Below, one piece after another: positions 39,994-50,716 of a stretch of 64,000 nt of DNA. Position numbers and translations under genes: made by a program. Under the pieces are notes generated by a model. It was not told the origin of the DNA, ran no database searches, and saw nothing but the letters and a program-made list of their open reading frames with translations. The DNA is from Anniella stebbinsi (lineage: Eukaryota; Chordata; Lepidosauria; Squamata; Anniellidae), in assembly GCA_029215795.1 (NCBI GenBank), contig JARDYH010000005.1:41112001-41176000 (forward strand), in the 5' to 3' direction. Position 1 is the stretch's first letter; the number at the start of each line of letters is the position of its first letter.

Positions 39994-41469
39994 CATCTCC
40001 CTCTTTTTTTTTAGACAAATGGACAAGCGAAGCTATCAGGTTGGATAATTTATGGTTCTAAAATTGATTCTGAACACTTTTCTGCATGAGCAAATTTTAA
40101 AGTAGTAAATGTATATTTGTTTATTCGTTGTATCATTTTCATGTGTTTCCTTAAGGTGGATTTTATGGGATATCGTATTTTCCCAAGTAGTCAAACTACA
40201 ATATTGTGGTCTACTCGGAAAAATGCAATACTTCACTCCACCACCCCCCAAGTGGCATTCATTTTCATTCTGGTTATATTAGAATTTTGTTCTATGCTCC
40301 ATTGCTGCTTCACTTCCATGTTCATGTAGCCATCATTGTAAAGACCAAGCAAGTGGTAAGATTAGCCCTTGCCTTAGAAAAGCTATGCTAGTTTTTACAC
40401 CTGGTTGGTTAGTTAATTACTTCTATACTGCTTCCCCGGCAGTTCAAGGCAGCTTACCTCAATTTGAAAAAACAAACATAGAAAACAAGAACAAAAGGGT
40501 CTTTTACTATTTTTCTATATTTTCTGTTCTTTGTAGCTTGTGCTCTTCTCTCTTGCAGTGGAGCACACACACATGTTGTCAAGAGTTTCATGGTTGGTTG
40601 ATGCTAAAATAGAGACTTAAGTTATGTTTGCCTGGCCTGCTTTGTTTACCCTTTTGGCTTATGACTTATCTGTGCTCAAACTTAAAATAGTGGGGCTGAT
40701 TTAGGAGCCTATTTTAACACAGTTCATGTTAAATGGATTTATAGAAGAGTTTGGCAGGTCAGTCAGTATATAAACAATCACCATTAAATTTTGACCCATG
40801 TGTCTACTTATAGAAGCTCATGCCCTCTATCCAAACCGCTGTATTTTTGTATTAACAAAGTTTTAATCCCCCCCTCCCCTGGAATATTTTTTTCAATTCA
40901 TGAGATTTTTAAGTAAACTGCTTAATTTGTCACCCTGACTCCATGTTGCTTCAGTTGTGACTTCATAGATTTCAAAATACTTTGAGATCAAAAAGGGTCA
41001 AGAAGGACCAGGACAGAAGACTCTAGGCTATTACAAATGACAGGTCCTACACAAAAGTCCTTTTGACTGGATGTTTAGGCATCCATTTTGGTTTCCAAGT
41101 TTCCCACATAGATCACATGCACAATTTTGACTCCCCCCCCCTCTGCCCCTTTATATCCAGTAAAACTAGAGTCACATTTTAAGGCGAGCTGGTCATGTCA
41201 GATCACTTGGCCATGCTGAGCGCAGCATTGAGAATGTGCAGACGTTTGCCTAAACTGTTTCCTGAATCAGTTAGAACATGAGATATAAACTGACTTTGAA
41301 CAAGGGAACTCTATATTTTGAACTCTGCACTGTGAACAGTCTGCGAGAGACCTGTCTGGTGTCTATGTCAAATTAGATCAAACACTACAAACGAGGCCTA
41401 TGTTACAAGATGTGACCAAAACCTAAAGAAAAGCCATTCTAAATACCTTTCTGTTCTTTAATTTTGCAG
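39994..41469. other. end of probable MAP2K6 intron 1
   Basis: No other exon recognised. The last bases before exon 2 form a normal acceptor: a CTTTAATTTTGCAG tract ending at 41469. Confidence 0.6.
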
Positions 41470-41536
41470 GCAGGAGGAAAAACCCAGGGTTGAAAATTCC
41501 TAAAGAAGCATTTGAACAACCACAGGCGAGCTCTAC
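41470..41536 (+). CDS. MAP2K6: MAP2K6 exon 2 (human numbering), p38 docking segment
   Basis: 67 bp between TTTTGCAG and GTATGT. Read with one base carried over from exon 1, it encodes GRRKNPGLKIPKEAFEQPQ then ASST, which matches the N-terminus of the dual-specificity kinase MKK6 almost exactly. The basic cluster followed by L-x-I (RRKNPGLKI) is the D-site that binds p38 MAP kinases. Intron phases are 1 on the left and 2 on the right, consistent with exon 3. MKK6 phosphorylates the TGY activation loop of p38 kinases in the cytoplasm and nucleus in stress and cytokine signalling (established). Exon 1, which should encode the first six residues, was not found upstream in the window. Confidence 0.95.
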
Positions 41537-42094
41537 GTATGTGCATCTTGCAGTTTCATTATGGTGGGGTGGTTGTGGGAGATGGGTTGAAGCTGAGGTC
41601 CACAAATGTTGGTTTGGGTTATTAGTCGGCCGTTGTACGTGGTTCACCAATCCCCTCCACTCCCTTGAGTCCTCAGACATATGCTCAGAGGGCTTGGGAG
41701 AGAGGCAGGGTCATCTCCTATTTGTGCAGGGTATGGAGAAGCTGAGAAGCATGGGAAGTCTCTCTTGCTCAGGCGGAACACCTGTTGGTTCTTACCTGCT
41801 TGAACATTTCACTGAAAATGAGACTTCTAGGTTTTAGGGATCTAAGTGGTGCTGGGTGTATTGCTTATCAGAGGGCTTGGTGTGCTTGTCCCTGGCAAGC
41901 TGAAGAGTAGATTTGTGGATGCCTTGGTTGAAGCAATTATACAGAGGAAGGTATTGTTCATGGGGTTGGCTTACTATATAGCACAAACACTCATTTAGTT
42001 CACATTCAAAATGGTGCTGGGATGTTGAAACCATGGATTATTCCTGTTTTTCCTGGTGCTGAAAGATAGAACAGTCAGTAATTGTCCAAGCCCT

Positions 42095-42180
42095 TAAGGG
42101 CACAGTCCTATGCATGTCTGGGGGATGCTAGGAGTTTCAGGATTTATTTTTCTCTAACATGCATAGGATTGTGGCCTAAA
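42095..42180. repeat. short palindromic repeat, CCTATGCA type
   Basis: GCACAGTCCTATGCATGTCT and inverted ACATGCATAGGATTGTGGCC bracket a short core. It shares its ends with the units at 3328, 55785, 59125 and 63410. Confidence 0.6.
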
Positions 42181-42424
42181 TTAGTAAATCTAGACTGAGA
42201 TCTTATTCTGGGATTTAAAAATTGCCTTCTTACTATTGTTTACTATTACTGATGGTACTTAAAGAGTTTAAGGGTCAAAATTAAGTCATCTTGCAGATAC
42301 ATACTTTGAACACAAGTTTATCATGATAATAAAATATGGTATTGGTTTCAGAATGATTTGGTAAATTTGGGAAAAAAAAGGGTGGTTATGTGAATGCTCC
42401 CTAACAACGACTATAATCCAGGGG

Positions 42425-42550
42425 TAATCAACCTGGTGGTGCCTTCTAGATGTTTTGGACTACAACACCCATAAACTCTGATCATTGACTGTGCTGTTTG
42501 GGACTCATGGGAGTTGCAGTCCAAAACATCTGGAGAGCCCCAGTTTGCCT
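42425..42550. repeat. short palindromic repeat, GGACTACAA type, copy 4
   Basis: TTCTAGATGTTTTGGACTAC opens and GAGTTGCAGTCCAAAACATC closes; the arms are nearly perfectly complementary. Confidence 0.7.
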
Positions 42551-43726
42551 CTCCTGCAATCCATAGAACCAATTCTGCATATGCAGTGAGGCTTTTGACT
42601 AGCTTTCTCTAATGGCAAACTCAAGGGTGTTTTTAAATGCAGTCCAAGATAATGAACCTAGGATTGTATTTTTAATGGGGAATCTGTGCTTGGGTGTGTG
42701 CTACCGCTTGGATGCATCTAAGGCAGCTCTTCAGAGTGTGGCCATAAACTGTTGCACTGAAGCAGCTATTCTCAGATTTCTGGCTTGTTAATGGGTTGGT
42801 TATCAAATAATCCATCACGATAGGCTCATGCAATTTATGTAAAGGTGATGTACTAGGGGGAATGGTACACACAACAACTGGTTGCTTCGACTGCAAAAAT
42901 CATCAGGAGCAAAACTGGTGTTTCTTTTGCCACCTTGTCCCTTGTTTTGTGGGTTTATGCTGTGTCATAAATTAGATAATTTCTGAGTCTGTTCTTGACT
43001 TGGAAAGTACATTTACTGTTATCCTTGGAAGTAAATCTTGTTGCTTTCAGATAAATAAATAAGTGTGCTTAGATTGCACACACGGAGTTCCTTCGATCCT
43101 TGAAATTTGCTGGTTCACCTGTTTCTTGAGAGTCCCTTGACAATTCATTAGGTGGTACAACAGACTCTTAGCTTTTTTCATTGTGCCAAGCTAGAGATGG
43201 GTTATGTCAAGTAGGTCCCTCTCTCTAATTCATCCTGTCTGGCACTAGTCTTATTTTCTCTTTCATGTGCTAAGTTTACTGCATGGCATTCTTTCAAGAA
43301 AGAGGGTCTGTTTTAGCTGATGGGGTTCTTCGAATTCAGTTCTCAGTACGCGTCTGCGATTCCCCTCTCCCCTTCTTTTTACATCAGACAACAGAGTACG
43401 CACAGCAACAAAAAGAAGCTTGATCTCCACTAGAAAGCTGCTGCTGCAGTCAATAGAAGGACTTGCTAAGACTGAAATTTCTTTTCTGATGACTGTAATT
43501 TTCTTGTGAAAAGCAGTTCCTCTTCTTTTTATCCCCTTTCTCTTTGATCGTCCAAAGGGCCTTGCCTATATCATCAATTAATATTTGTGTCTGCAGTATT
43601 ATGCCTGGACACCTGAATAGTGTCATTAAATATGACAATAATAGAGGAGTTTCTAGGACTGAGAGCGTTTCTTGAGTGAGGAAGGATTTTGTCTTGAAAT
43701 GAGGCAGTGACAAATTCTGTGGAATT

Positions 43727-43800
43727 TTTTATTTTATTTATTACATTTTTATACCACCCAATAGCTGAAGCTCTCTGGCTTTTAAGTACCCAGGGTGGAT
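43727..43800 (-). repeat. LINE 3' tail fragment, antisense
   Basis: TTATTTATTACATTTTTATACC followed by CACCCAATAGCTGAAGCTCT matches the antisense LINE tail at 17068-17130. Confidence 0.55.
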
Positions 43801-43894
43801 CTCATAGGATTGTACCCTTAACAATTTAAAACATGCAGGAAGGAAAGACCATCTTTAATGTTAAAATTGACAGTCATAATTATATAAAAAGAAA

Positions 43895-44290
43895 AAAATG
43901 TTTAAAGATGTTATTAAATACTATAGTAACAGGGAATGCCACATTGGTAGCATTCAGCAGACCATTTTTAGTGTATTTGTATCTATCTAGTATTAAGAGA
44001 TTTCTACAAGATACAGTGATTACTGCCAATTTGGATGGGTTTAAAAGGGGACTGGACATATTCCTGGAGGATAAGGCTATCAATGGCTACTACTCCTGAT
44101 GGCTATATGCTACCTCCAATATCAGGGGCAGTATGCCTATGTACATCAGTTGCTTGGAAACATGGGCAAGAGGGTGCTGTTGCACTTGTATCCTTGTGAG
44201 TTTCCCATGGGCAGCTGGTTGGCCACTGTATGAACAGAATACTGGACTAAGTGGATGCTTGGTCTGATCCTGCATGGCTCTTATGTTCTC
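43895..44290 (+). repeat. old interspersed repeat, 3' part
   Basis: TTTAAAAGGGGACTGGACAT, AGGATAAGGCTATCAATGGC, GAGGGTGCTGTTGCACTTGT and CTTGGTCTGATCCTGCATGG match, in order, the right-hand half of the interrupted repeat at 10735-11050. Confidence 0.6.
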
Positions 44291-44354
44291 ATGAGATAAC
44301 AGTAAGTGATACAAATTAACATATATATAAAATACAAGGGGCACCCAAGAATTG

Positions 44355-44520
44355 TAGTCCAGCAGATTGGTGCAATATTTGGCCAAATCGTGCTTTTGAT
44401 GATAAAAGCGTGAGACGTGGGGCACAGGTAGGACTTATTATCATGAAGATTTTAAACTATAGGGCCATTGCAGATTTCCCCCCTAACAGCAATGGTGGAC
44501 ATTTTTCAAAATGGCCTCCT
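44355..44520 (+). repeat. Academ-like element, left terminal inverted repeat
   Basis: Shared words with the reversed right end, in order: AGTCCAGCAGAT, TTTGATGATAAAAGC, GGCACA, CTATAGGGCCAT, CAGATTT and ATGGCCTCC/ATGGCTACC. Confidence 0.85.
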
Positions 44521-44689
44521 AAGAAACATTTTCAATCTGTCCTATTGTATGTTTGATGCTCTGTGGGTCAAAATGAATGTGGTTTTGCTTGAATTTGGTG
44601 TATAAATACATGTGCAGACATCTACCATACACATGCATACACACAAGTATACATATGTGTGCGTATGCACAATGGCGCAACAACTGTCC

Positions 44690-47186
44690 AACAACTCACG
44701 GTGAGGATCAAGGTATTATAATGTTTGGTGGGCTCCATATTGAAATGACAGTTCTCAAGGTACTTGGTAATGTTCTGGATGAAAGCGGGTCAACTGGAGT
44801 GCTTGATCAGGCTGGTGCTACCACAGCAGGAAAAGCTGATTCATTTATACAAATGTCCCATGTGACACGCACTTGTAGGGCTCATCAAATCACAGCCTGT
44901 AGTCTCTATGTACTTCTCCATCAGGCCTATAATGAGGACAGCAAAGACTTAGAAGACAATGGCCACTTTTTGTCACTTGAAGACTGGTGTAAGGAAGGAA
45001 GTAATGTATGTCACCAATTCCAATTCTGGTACATTGTTCTACAGTTGGAGCTTGTCTTGATGATTTATATGAGAGTGATATGAGAAGGAGACTTCCAACT
45101 CTATGTTGAAGCCCTGTCCAAGATTGTTCCCTGGTTCTTTGAATTGGGCCATACTCACTATTCAAGATGGATCCCTGTCCACTTATGTGATATGGTTTCA
45201 TTTAGAGAGTGCCATTATAAAATCTATGAAGAATTCATGAAAGGGAAATTTGTCACAAAACAGTCCAAATGTGCCTTCTCTGCTATTGCCATTGTCCAGG
45301 CCCATGAGCAGAATAATGCATTTGTAAAAGGTGATGGTGGGGCTGCAGGCCTAACAGAAAACCCAGCACCTCTGCATCGATGGATGGCGACTGGTCCCGA
45401 GATGGCCCGCTTAACTAAAGAATTTGAGAATTCAAGTAATAAGAGATGGGACACATGAGTGTCATCATGAGACCAAAAAGCACTCACAGATGGCATTTGT
45501 AAAATTTGTTAAGTCTCTTACGCAAGCTATAGAAGATATGGGAAACAGCTTGTCCTATGTGACAGTATAGAAACATTGTAGATCCAGCAGTGGCAGACAC
45601 ACTGCTCAAGATTGAGAAACTTGGAGTTGACCAATATGAAACATGTCAGTGAGTGGCTTGTCAACCAATACAAACTTATCACAGATCCTATCAAATGGAA
45701 CAACCTCCATATCTTCAGCCATCCTCCAATCAGAGAAAAGTCAAGTAAGCAGCTGCAACTGATGTCCCTAAGGAATGACTGCTTGCTCTTCTCTAGACTT
45801 TACATTGCATCTCAGATATGCAATGGTGATCTAGATGACTTCTTTCACCATGAGAATCAAGTCTATCCCCCCAGCACTCTCAAAATTGGGGAGTCTGAGA
45901 ACAGGAACAAAGTCTGATTTGTTGCACTGTTTGAACAAGCTCACACATGTGAAAGAAAAATTCTCCAATCCTATAGTGCAGGTGACCATTCTTGATGGTG
46001 CTGCCATCATCAACATACTGCAACCAGGGCTTGCAAAAATATTCCAGGATTATGACACTGATGTTTTCCTTCCCTATATCAAATCACAGCTTCCGTATGT
46101 GACAAGATTAGACATCAACTGTGATGTGTATATGCATGAAAGCTTGAAGAGTGACACATGCAGCAAAAGGGGAAAAGGTTTTCAGAAACATGTCGAGCCA
46201 TCAAGTCCAGTCCCCCAAAACTGGCAAGAGTTTCTCCACGTTGATGTCAATAAGACTGAGTTGTTCTCCTTCTCGGCAATGACGCCACCAGATATTGACA
46301 CCAATAAACAAGTGATTACTACAAACAATACCAATGTGCTTTGTGTAAATCATCAAGATGTCTTGGGACTGGCTCCGTGCTCACAAGAAGAGGCAGACAA
46401 TTGCACCCTACTCTACTTAAATGATGCTGTGCAGCAAGGGTATAATAAAGTCCTAATACACACTGTTGACACCGACACTGTAGTTCTGTCCATAACATTG
46501 GCACAGTGCCTGCACATTAATGACCTATGGCTGGCATTTGGAGTTGGGAAGAACTTCTGTTTCCTTGCTGCTCATGAGTTAGCAAGAGCTCTGGGTCCCG
46601 AATGATGTATCACCTTGCCAATGTTCCATGCAATTACTGGGTGTGATACTGTGCCCTTGTTTGAAGGCAGGGGCAAAAGGATTGCATGGGACACCTGGAA
46701 TGCATATGGATATGTTATCTCAGCTTTCTGTACCTTGGCTGATAGGCCAAGACAGCAGGCAGTAGGAGAGTGAAGCCACTGGAGAGATTTGTAGTTTTGC
46801 TACATGACCCTACCAGCAGCGAAGAGCACATTAATAATGCAAGGAAGCAGCTGTTCATGCAGAAAGGTAGCACAATTGACGGTCTCCCTCCTACACAGGA
46901 TGCAGTCATTCAGCTTATCAAAAGGTCTGTCTGTCAGGCTGGTCACTGCTGGCCCAACTGATGATCGCAAAAAACACAGTGTCCCTTGCCGAGTGATTGG
47001 GGTCGGAAGAAGGAGGATGGGGGTTGATGGAAAATATGCTGGACTATCCTACAAGAGGCTACACAAGCTTGTAGGGAACTTATATGATGTGGCTGCAAGA
47101 AAGGCTGTAGAGGACATTGCATGTGTTACAAGGCTGCTCTACAGTGTTCTTCTCTTTGTTTTTGCGGCACACCTTGTACTGACTAA
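44690..47186 (+). pseudogene. decayed transposase-like gene with XPG/FEN-type motifs and Cys-rich end
   Basis: Reading collinear pieces across frames: IIMFGGLHIEM and AGKADSFIQMSHVTRT (44715-44880), a stop TGA at 45081 where coding continues in frame (EGDFQLYVEAL, GHTHYSRWIP), and IVQAHEQNNAFVKGDGGAAG (about 45290-45350). Then come frame changes around 45455-45620 and 45870-45910, DGAAIINILQPG (about 45990), NKTELFSF, EEADNCTLLYLNDA, VDTDTVVLSI, FLAAHELARALGPE, a stop at 46603, and LPMFHAITGCDT. The last exon-like block 46992-47183 has DWGRKKEDGG, two TGA codons (47025, 47085), and nine cysteines in 30 residues (pattern CxCx3Cx3CxC...CxxxCxC). The Asp/Glu clusters resemble a FEN/XPG nuclease core. 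This is a known but poorly characterised family in reptiles and invertebrates. It is dead here. Confidence 0.7.
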
Positions 47187-47498
47187 TAAGAATTGGGGTG
47201 GGGGGTCCATCAGTATCCAAGTGTATTTGACTTTGATTTTTTAAAAATGTGGTAGGCCTGGTAATGACAACATTGTATTTACATGAAATAAACAGCAATT
47301 GTTCTGTTCTTATTTTAATTATTTTTTTCCAATGCCTAGCTTTAAAAAACAACATAGGTCTATATTCTTTTTTGTTGTTGCTATTAACTCCCATTAGTCT
47401 TTTTGTACACTTCTAAAGTTATAATTCAAATAAATCAGAGCTCGCAAACCCTAAAATAGGCATAATTTTCCAAAAATTGAGGAATCGTAACGGCAAAT

Positions 47499-47657
47499 GG
47501 TAGCCATATTTCAAAATGGCTGCCAATTTTGTTACAGGGCAAATCTGAGATGGCCCTATAGCCAAAAAATATTCAACTAGGTATGGTCTCTACAGGTGTG
47601 CCGGATTTCATGCTTTTATCATCAAAGCCACAATTATTTCACCTATCTGCTGGACTA
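47499..47657 (-). repeat. Academ-like element, right terminal inverted repeat
   Basis: Inverted partner of 44355-44520. It ends ATCTGCTGGACTA. About three quarters of positions match across the alignment by eye, with several small indels. Confidence 0.85.
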
Positions 47658-48582
47658 TTGGATTTACTTGGACAATTCTGTTTAGCGCCTCCTAGCTTTT
47701 CTGTGCCAGTCTGTAGCTGGGCTTATGTATTAGTTTAGGAGTCCTTAAAAAAAGAAGCATGACTGATCCTTTGTGTTCCACTGTAAAGAAGGGTTTATGG
47801 CAAAGCTCAGCATTGCTCACTTTAGCTGTAGCTATTTCTGTTGTGGATTAATACCAGATAAATAAGGTATTTTCCAGGCAGCCTATAAATAGGAGGGTAT
47901 TTCTTAGTTATGGAAAAAACGTAGGATATTATTCAGGGTTACCTGGATTAAATTCCTTTCTTGTTGCCTCATATAATCCTTTTGTAGCTTTGTTTTCTCT
48001 CAGTAGGATCCTTGGGAGAACCTAGTTTTATTTTACTTGCCATCTTTTTGGGAAGTGGATCATAGAACCTACAAACTGCTGAATGGTATCAACATGGCAT
48101 GCTATCCCATCAAGTAAGATACTCTGAGGTTTAAAGAAAATTTGCTACTTTAAGGCAGTGATCCATATAGTTAGATAAACACAAGCTACCAGTCCTTTAT
48201 ATCAGATGTATGGTGCAGCTGGTTACAGCGGGAGGAAGGCTAGCTTGTTTGTGTAATACAACAGATCAGATTAGATCAAACCTGTATGTGCAGATTTGAA
48301 GGTTAGCTAATATTCTTTGAAATATAGAAGATTATTTTGTTTTGGATAAACAGATTTCGTTAGTAATTCCTACCAAGTAGGGTAAGCTGAACGCCGTATC
48401 CCAGGGCAGTGTTACAGTAAAAGACCCACCATCTGGTTACTGGGCACTGATATGTTTTCAGATATGGGTCAGGATGAACTCTGCCCCTGCAGTGGATGAT
48501 CAGAAAGTGCTTTTGCGTGCATGTTGGTGTTGGGGAGGCTGGCAACTTCCATTTCCAGCTGGATCTCCTTTGCACCACATTA

Positions 48583-49012
48583 AAAACAAAGATCGTACTG
48601 GCACCTCAAAGACTAGCAGATTTATTCTGGCATAAGCTTTCATGGACACTGTCCACGGTCAGTGATGATGTTGTGTAATGTCACAAATCATGCTTGCTTA
48701 TAATTTACCCACACTTTTCCTTGGTTAGCAAAGATGGCCCACATTTTCTTGGAACCCTCTTCTAGCCATAAGGCTAGAAGAGAGCTCCCTCTCTCAGTGT
48801 AACCCCTCCTGCCAGGAGAGGTTAAACTACTGATGCTTCATTGGATGCTTGAAGTGTTAACCTCAAATTGGCCGCCCGCAGTGTGTGTATAAATCTTCCA
48901 ATTTGAGGTTAACGCTTAATGCATCCGATGAAGTGGATAGTGTCCACAAAAGCTCATGCCAGAATAAATCTGTTCGTCTTCAAGGTACCACAAAATTCTT
49001 AATTGTTTTTGC
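48583..49012. repeat. nested foldback unit
   Basis: The outer arms 48583-48649 and 48940-49012 are inverted (AGATTTATTCTGGCATAAGC against GCTCATGCCAGAATAAATCT). An inner pair AACCTCAAATTGG (48862) and CCAATTTGAGGTT (48899) surrounds GCCGCCCGC. The right side, with ACTAACATGGTTACCC at 49021-49036, matches a repeat end I remember as widespread in sauropsids. A block at 48655-48740 is shared with 37856-37960. Confidence 0.65.
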
Positions 49013-49331
49013 TGCAACATACTAACATGGTTACCCTTCTAGAAATTGCACCACATCAAGTCCTGTTTAAAGGGTCCCCAGGAGTGAGTTTTCAGGCCAT
49101 GTGAGAGGTGCACCCCCCCTGCAAAGATCCTGTGTGCACACTATGTTTCACATGTGGTCTTTTGTGTCGTAGCCATAATAAACTAGGAAAAGGACACTAG
49201 GTGTAGTGCAAGCAATTTATTCCATTCAGGAGATGTTTGTCCTAAATTGAGAGAATCTTTTCCAAGTTTCTTTTGCCAAATGCAGCTTTGTATGTGCTAT
49301 GTGTTGCTTTGGTGTACCTAGTGATATATAT

Positions 49332-49433
49332 GGTGGAAAATATTCTATGGAACATTTTCCGGTACTTTATTTTTCCATGGGAAAAAAAAAAGTTTCATAA
49401 GTTCATTAGCAATAATGAATGGATGCCAATTGC
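49332..49433 (+). repeat. unclassified dispersed repeat, copy C
   Basis: TGGAAAATATTCTATGGAAC, GGTACTTTATTTTTCCATGG, AGTTCATTAGCAATAATGA and ATGGATGCCAATTG match copies A and B in order. Confidence 0.5.
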
Positions 49434-49676
49434 CCTCTCACCATTTGCCAACCACCCATGCCAGTGAGCAGTGGACAAGGGCAATTCTTCTGTGACCTTG
49501 CACTGGTCTTTGGAGGTCCCAGCATGCAGTAGGAAATCTTGCAGGTTCTGAGTGACATCAAGCTCCAGCATGATACTAGGGAGAAGCCCCACCAATACCC
49601 CAAGCCTGAAGAAGGACAGGGCCTCTTCCTGGAAAAGGGCTGGATTAAGTAAAGGTTCTTCCAAAGATGTCCGAAA

Positions 49677-50086
49677 TAGGGATGTGAGAATCAGCAAAAT
49701 TCGAGTTCCTCGAAATTCTGCAAATCCCATCTCGAAGCTCGATTTGCCTCAAATCTGTATTGAATTGCAAGCTTTTTTTTTCTTTTTGGCATGAAAATCC
49801 GTGCGTATTTTCATGTGTATTTTTCCAATAAATGCATCAGTTGTGCACATCTTTGAAATGAATGCATTCTTCTCCCATTGATTAGAGAATATTTGTTCGC
49901 GTTTTTCTAAAGTGCCCAGTTTTTATGCACAAATTTTTGATTTGCAAATCAAGTTGCAAGCTCAGAAATATATGGACTTCAACCGCAGATTGCGTCCGAG
50001 TCCATGTTTGATCCGGAAAGTGTGAACTGGGTAAATCCCAATTTGAAATGGACTGGGGTAGGAATGTAATTTCTCATACATCCCTA
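49677..50086. mobile_element. hAT-type MITE, TAGGGATG ends
   Basis: It starts TAGGGATGTGAGAATC and ends TTCTCATACATCCCTA. The ends resemble those of the element at 669-1742. TTCCAAAG follows the right end (50087-50094) and is also found on the left at 49659-49666, but separated from the element by ATGTCCGAAA. The interior has AAATTCGAG/CTCGATTTG words. Confidence 0.6.
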
Positions 50087-50667
50087 TTCCAAAGCAATAA
50101 GATGTCCTACTGATTCCCTGGCTGGCTTGACTGACCGATTAACAACAGAGCTTAGAGCAGCATCCAAGACTGAGAACCATTCACTTCCCAAGTCAGGGGA
50201 GAGGTCAAGGTCAATGGCCACGACAAATTTGGATATAGTTATCAAGGCCAACTATAATTTGTGGACCTATGGTGATGAGGGGAATGTACACTGAACACTT
50301 ATTTAGAGGAATTATTTATCATTCCAGCCACAGTACCACAGGAACTCTTAACTAAACAAATGAAAATACATTTGCTTTCCATTAAAGTAAACCAGAAATT
50401 TCTAAAAAGTTTGGGACCAGTAACAGTTTATTTTGTGCTGGTGTGAGGATGCAGGGACAGAGGGAGGATTTTAGCGGCTATTTCTGAAATGGGGACTTTG
50501 TCTGAATGGGAGACCTCATGGGGACACTCTATATGCCATCTTGAGCAGCTCCTTGAAGAAAAGAGGGGTATAAAATAAATGTAGTGGAATGAAATTATTG
50601 TGTTCAAGAGTGTACTCAGATACTTTGCCTAATACTTTTTTTGTTCTGGACTTTTTCTATTTCATAG

Positions 50668-50716
50668 GCCACCTAGAGATTTGGACTCCAAAGCGTGCAT
50701 CAACATTGGCGAGAAG
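50668..50716 (+). CDS. MAP2K6: MAP2K6 exon 3
   Basis: 49 bp between TTTCATAG and GTATGG. With two bases from exon 2 it encodes T-PPRDLDSKACINIGEK. This links the docking region to the kinase domain and matches MKK6 residues of about 24-40. Compared with the human protein as I remember it, the last residues are ...NIGEK instead of ...SIGNQ, a mild change in a linker. The phase is 2 on the left and 0 on the right. It lies at the very end of a 9-kb intron and is short enough to be missed by open-frame scans. The splice sites and phases make the call firm. Confidence 0.93.

Larger units (their letters stand above)
44352..47660 (+). mobile_element. Academ-like DNA transposon remnant with long terminal inverted repeats
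   Basis: The body is 44355-47657 (3.3 kb). Ends are TAGTCCAGCAGAT and ATCTGCTGGACTA, and the inverted repeat extends about 160 bp inward (44355-44520 against 47499-47657) with indels. TTG flanks both ends (44352-44354, 47658-47660), a possible 3-bp target duplication. The single decayed gene inside has FEN/XPG-like acidic motifs and a cysteine-rich C-terminus. Short 3-4 bp duplications plus an XPG-type nuclease and Cys8 zinc finger are, as I recall, the definition of the Academ superfamily. The N-terminal third of the expected protein is missing, so the copy is internally deleted as well as mutated. Confidence 0.7.
41537..50667 (+). other. MAP2K6: MAP2K6 intron 2
   Basis: 9.1 kb with GTATGT donor and TTCTATTTCATAG acceptor. 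It contains an Academ-like transposon (44355-47657), a hAT-type MITE (49677-50086), a foldback (48583-49012) and smaller repeats. Parts not listed separately (42181-42420, 42551-43725, 47658-48580, 50087-50667) show no recognisable feature. Confidence 0.85.
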
